9,755 nucleotides of DNA from Leucobacter sp. UBA1945 (GTDB lineage: Bacteria; Actinomycetota; Actinomycetes; Actinomycetales; Microbacteriaceae). The translations under genes were made by a program, and so were the position numbers. Location: NCBI GenBank assembly GCA_002336855.1, contig DDEV01000150.1, positions 3,405-13,159 of the forward strand. The letters run 5' to 3'. Below the pieces are notes generated by a model. It saw only the letters and a program-made list of their open reading frames with translations. It did not search any database and was not told the DNA's origin. Shown in pieces: positions 7,721 through 9,755 of the stretch. Every line of letters begins with the position of its first letter. Positions within the stretch are counted from its first letter, which is position 1.

Positions 7721-8230
7721 CTACAAGTTGCCATCAGAACCTTCGTTGTTTTGTATGGACCGTTGTATTTGGCTTTTGGAGCCTCTTCGCTTGCCACTGC
7801 CATATTGGAACGTGATACTGAATTCCCGAGTCGCATTCTTATTAGAGCCACCAGCATTCTTACCAGTCGTGGGCCCTATAGCATCTATTCCTGGGTCCCC
7901 GTCATGCTTGCGAACCCCTTTTACAATTGCGTAGGTTTGCCCAGCGAGCGCGGCCAGACCAAACGTGAGAGCAAGAATATTGAGCATTCCCATAATGATG
8001 ATCGCTGGACTCCACGGGAACCCAAGCTTCAGGTCTTGGTCGAAGATGAGCACCAGCACATTGGTCAGGATTGCCCCGATAATGCTGCCATAAGCCACCC
8101 CAAATGTACGTAAGTCCTTAGACGTCTTTGCGATTCCTTCAAACCTAAGGCTGAGCCCTGTGGCGATAAGCATCACGAGAAAGATCTGAGCAAGTGCTGC
8201 CGCTTGCTCGGTTGTATAAGTGAGCGTCAT
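7721..8230 (-). CDS. Unrecognised three-helix membrane protein
   Basis: This 169-residue protein, counted from the ATG at 8230-8228, has three hydrophobic segments: about 11-29 (AALAQIFLVMLIATGLSLRF), 44-63 (GVAYGSIIGAILTNVLVLIF) and 74-103 (SPAIIIMGMLNILALTFGLA and beyond). A polar, glycine/asparagine-rich, basic C-terminal tail of about 65 residues follows, with no catalytic motif. By the positive-inside rule the basic stretches after helix 1 and in the tail should be cytoplasmic, but helix count and topology are estimates. I chose this start because a TACAAT -10 box ends six bases upstream of the ATG, giving a leaderless mRNA. In-frame ATGs at 8266 and 8320 would add a polar extension without ribosome sites. 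It is on the same strand as, and upstream of, the GmrSD-type gene, 413 bases away. I do not recognise the family. A membrane-acting effector of the island is possible, but a host protein is equally compatible. Confidence 0.6.
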   Translation of the reverse strand: MTLTYTTEQAAALAQIFLVMLIATGLSLRFEGIAKTSKDLRTFGVAYGSIIGAILTNVLVLIFDQDLKLGFPWSPAIIIMGMLNILALTFGLAALAGQTYAIVKGVRKHDGDPGIDAIGPTTGKNAGGSNKNATREFSITFQYGSGKRRGSKSQIQRSIQNNEGSDGNL

Positions 8231-8236
8231 GTCGTG

Positions 8237-8242
8237 ATTGTA
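8237..8242 (-). promoter_or_regulatory. -10 box of a probable leaderless transcript for the membrane gene
   Basis: On the minus strand TACAAT (8242-8237, five of six to TATAAT) is followed by six bases and then the ATG at 8230, so transcription would begin on or beside the start codon. The -35 region is poor. No ribosome site is present, which agrees with leaderless initiation, a mode common in actinobacteria. Confidence 0.45.
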
Positions 8243-8457
8243 TTGCGCGGTTCGGGCGGTACGCATTGAGCTACTATGGGGCGCCCGTTCTGACGCTTTG
8301 AGCCCTAGCGCTGCCAGCATGATCCATCTGGACGGTCGGGCAAGTCAGATCGCTGCCGCAGCTTTAGCGTATGCGATGGTGGAGCGTTGCACTTCAAAAT
8401 AGAACACGATTTGGTCCCAGGAGCCAACGGAGCGGGAACTTGTTCTTATCGTGACCC

Positions 8458-8463
8458 TAAAAT
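8458..8463 (+). promoter_or_regulatory. -10 box of a probable leaderless transcript for the DUF1345 gene
   Basis: TAAAAT (8458-8463) lies seven bases before the ATG at 8471, and no Shine-Dalgarno sequence is present. TTGTTC at 8440-8445 is too close (12 bases) to be a normal -35. The placement suggests leaderless transcription, mirrored by the divergent membrane gene. Confidence 0.4.
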
Positions 8464-8470
8464 TATCCAT

Positions 8471-9283
8471 ATGACCGCGACCAACGAAGCGCGCGCAGAA
8501 GACCCAGCTGGCGCCGCCAAAGAAACCGACGCAAGCAACGACCCTGTGACTGTCAGCGCAGCGGCAACCACAACCGGCACCGACACAACTCCCGGCCCAC
8601 GACGCAACCGCCACACCAACGCCCTCACCATCATCATCGAGGCGCTCGGCGCCCTCGTGCAGCTCGTGCTCGTCTACGCCGGCCTGCGCTACCTCTTCGT
8701 CGACGACGAAACCCTCAACGAGCAAGCCCGCCTATTCGCCTGGTGCGCCATCGCCACGATCTATCTCGCCGGAACCGTGTTCTGGCTCAACATCGACCTG
8801 CGCGTCAACGATGACGATCACCAGTTCATGCGGCGCACCTCGCGGCACCCGATAGTGGCCGTGTTCTCGGCGATCGTCACCTTCAGCTCGAGCCTGGTCG
8901 GCCTCAGCGCGGCCGTCACCGTGATCGTCGGCCCCGAAGATCCCGACTACTTCAACCTCTACGACCTCGTCGCGGTCTGGGCGATGCTCGCCTCGTGGGC
9001 GATGTTCCACTGGGGTTACTCGCGCATCTACTACGCCGCCTATCACAACCGCCAGGCCGAGAAACCCCTGATCTTTCCCGAAACCGAGCACCCGCGCCTC
9101 ATCGACTTCGTCTACTTCTCGTTCATCAACGGCACCTCGTTCGCGCCCTCAGACGTCATGGTCGCGACCACGCGCATGCGTTGGACGGTCGTCTGGCACT
9201 CCACCTTCAGCTTCTTCTTCAACGCCCTCATCATCGTGCTCACGATGAACACGATCTCCGGCGGCTTCGAGGGGCTCGGTTAG
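8471..9283 (+). CDS. DUF1345 family integral membrane protein
   Basis: This 270-residue protein belongs to the DUF1345 membrane family. The first 48 residues are a low-complexity, Ala/Thr-rich soluble extension beyond the usual family core. Hydrophobic helices then lie at about 51-74, 86-107, 128-152, 166-190 and 243-262. The family hallmark is the re-entrant-like stretch DFVYFSFINGTSFAPSDV (212-229) followed by TTRMRWTVVWHSTFSFFFNALI, close to the wording of DUF1345 members. Its layout (short amphipathic helix, Gly-rich turn, Asp) recalls a channel pore loop, but transport function is unproven. The start is the ATG at 8471 with an upstream -10 box and no ribosome site. A TTG at 8387 would add 28 residues with no support. 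G/C-ending codons return here, matching the permease and ribD, so this is host-style DNA and marks the right side of the lower-GC segment. Confidence 0.88.
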   Translation: MTATNEARAEDPAGAAKETDASNDPVTVSAAATTTGTDTTPGPRRNRHTNALTIIIEALGALVQLVLVYAGLRYLFVDDETLNEQARLFAWCAIATIYLAGTVFWLNIDLRVNDDDHQFMRRTSRHPIVAVFSAIVTFSSSLVGLSAAVTVIVGPEDPDYFNLYDLVAVWAMLASWAMFHWGYSRIYYAAYHNRQAEKPLIFPETEHPRLIDFVYFSFINGTSFAPSDVMVATTRMRWTVVWHSTFSFFFNALIIVLTMNTISGGFEGLG

Positions 9284-9358
9284 TTCTTTACGACGAGGAT
9301 CCCCGCAAACTGCATGCACGGGAATACTTTCGGGGACCTGCGGACCAAGGCGCTAAAA

Positions 9359-9375
9359 GTAACGCATCGCGTTAC
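9359..9375. repeat. Perfect 7-bp hairpin after the DUF1345 gene
   Basis: GTAACGC (9359-9365) and GCGTTAC (9369-9375) pair perfectly around an ATC loop, 76 bases past the DUF1345 stop. It lies just before a second, stronger hairpin and may be part of the same 3'-end structure. Confidence 0.4.
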
Positions 9376-9387
9376 GCGCCGTATGTC

Positions 9388-9408
9388 CCGAGCCCGCCTC
9401 GGGCTCGG
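9388..9408 (+). terminator. Strong GC hairpin, candidate terminator
   Basis: CCGAGCCCG (9388-9396), a CCT loop and CGGGCTCGG (9400-9408) form a perfect 9-bp stem between the DUF1345 stop and the riboswitch. It lacks a U-tract. GC-rich hairpins without one are often proposed as terminators in high-GC actinobacteria. It would separate DUF1345 transcription from the riboflavin unit. Confidence 0.5.
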
Positions 9409-9436
9409 CCGGTTCACTCCAAAATGCTCGGGAATA

Positions 9437-9465
9437 TTCCAGAGCTTCGCACGTTAGAGTAATAA
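9437..9465 (+). promoter_or_regulatory. Possible weak promoter of the riboswitch/ribD transcript
   Basis: TTCCAG (9437-9442) and TAATAA (9460-9465) are 17 bases apart, each matching consensus at about three of six positions. A start near 9470 would coincide with the first arm of riboswitch helix P1. An alternative -10 is TAGAGT (9455-9460). A palindrome GGAATATTCC (9431-9440) overlaps the -35 region. Confidence 0.3.
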
Positions 9466-9467
9466 GC

Positions 9468-9620
9468 GTGTTCCGGGGTCAGTGAGAATCTGAACCGGCG
9501 GTATAGCCCGCGAACCCCGCTCCTGCGGGGCCGAACCGGTGAAATTCCGGTGCCGACGGTGATGTACGAATCACCTGCGCCATGCAGGTGAAGACGTGCG
9601 AGTCCGGAGGAGAGGAACGC
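9468..9620 (+). ncRNA. FMN riboswitch (RFN element)
   Basis: This is a complete FMN-sensing aptamer. The closing helix P1 pairs GTGTTCC (9468-9474) with GGAACGC (9614-9620). The conserved core blocks are in order: GGGGTCAGTGAGAATCTGA, ACCGGCGGTATAGCCCGCGA, the hairpin CCCCGC-TCCT-GCGGGG (9515-9530), ACCGG-TGAAATT-CCGGT (9535-9551), GCCGACGGTGAT, and AGTCCGGAGGAGAGGAAC before the 3' end. A variable hairpin CACCTGC/GCAGGTG (9572-9590) is inserted before the last block. These match the RFN consensus closely. It lies 58 bases upstream of ribD and should repress riboflavin synthesis when FMN is abundant. Confidence 0.97.
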
Positions 9621-9627
9621 AAGGCAC

Positions 9628-9641
9628 CCGCACCCGTGCGG
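9628..9641 (+). promoter_or_regulatory. Hairpin between aptamer and ribD, possible expression platform
   Basis: CCGCAC (9628-9633) and GTGCGG (9636-9641) are complementary around two bases (a real loop would open one pair). No U-tract follows, and the ribosome site GGAAAG (9664-9669) lies further downstream. This favours control of translation over classical termination, but the switching partner strand cannot be decided by eye. Confidence 0.35.
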
Positions 9642-9678
9642 TCGCCTCGCATACCCGGCGCGCGGAAAGTTGAACCCG

Positions 9679-9755
9679 ATGCTCGGTCGCGAAACTCTCG
9701 AAACGGCGATGCGCCGTGCGCTCGAGCTCGCCGCGCGCGGGCTCGCCGACAACCC
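9679..9755 (+). CDS. ribD: Start of riboflavin biosynthesis protein RibD, cut by window edge
   Basis: Twenty-five codons and two bases are visible, beginning at the ATG 9679-9681 with GGAAAG (9664-9669) nine bases upstream. The translation contains TLETAMRRALELAARGL followed by ADN and a partial Pro codon, which matches the first helix of RibD deaminase domains (AM.RAL.LA..G...NP). RibD is the cytosolic bifunctional deaminase/reductase that acts on the pyrimidine intermediates of riboflavin synthesis. The zinc-binding and reductase parts lie outside the window, so their state is unknown. The FMN riboswitch directly upstream supports the call strongly. Another CMP/dCMP-deaminase-like protein is very unlikely in this position. 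Confidence 0.92.
   Translation, partial: MLGRETLETAMRRALELAARGLADN

Noticed and set aside
8238..8402. 55-codon plus-strand frame in the divergent promoter region
   Set aside because: It would start at a TTG without a ribosome site and would overlap the proposed minus-strand promoter. No homology is recognised.
1697..8470. Direct repeats, tRNA, integrase or CRISPR array defining the island
   Set aside because: I looked by eye at both presumed edges and the gaps and found no matching att-like repeats, tRNA cloverleaf, recombinase or regular repeat array.
8995..9462. 155-codon plus-strand frame across the DUF1345 3' end
   Set aside because: It is out of frame with the DUF1345 gene, is rich in His/Arg/Leu and runs through the terminator-like hairpins.

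Overview
The window looks like chromosomal DNA of a high-GC Gram-positive bacterium, most plausibly an actinobacterium. The evidence is the G/C-ending codon use of the outer genes, the NCS1 cytosine-type permease, a DUF1345 membrane protein, an FMN riboswitch in front of ribD, and two genes whose only good promoter signal places the transcript start on the initiation codon (leaderless mRNAs). A Microbacteriaceae-like host is a guess only.

Layout. Bases 1-1338 hold an NCS1 purine/cytosine permease on the minus strand, cut by the left edge. Bases 1466-1696 hold the C-terminal remains of a small membrane protein. Bases 1815-2498 (minus) encode a NERD-domain protein. It diverges from a large OLD-like protein with an ATPase and a TOPRIM domain (2789-5134, plus). 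That gene converges, across a 346-base gap, on a single-chain GmrSD-type protein with DUF262 and DUF1524/HNH domains (5481-7307, minus). A 413-base gap follows, then a small three-helix membrane protein (7721-8230, minus). From 8471 the high-GC host style returns: a DUF1345 membrane protein (8471-9283, plus), two perfect hairpins, an FMN riboswitch (9468-9620), and the first 25 codons of ribD at the right edge.

Interpretation. The middle segment, roughly 1.7-8.4 kb, differs from its flanks in base composition: 6301-6360 has 26 G/C of 60, while 8941-9000 in the DUF1345 gene has 39 of 60. It carries three proteins with nuclease-type folds (NERD, TOPRIM, HNH) and one unknown membrane protein between metabolic and transport genes. 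This is the pattern of a laterally acquired defence island. The domain calls rest on visible motifs. The idea that these genes work together is inference: they do not form one operon, and no mobility gene, tRNA or att site was found to define the island ends.

The right end is ordinary biology: FMN-sensing control of riboflavin synthesis.
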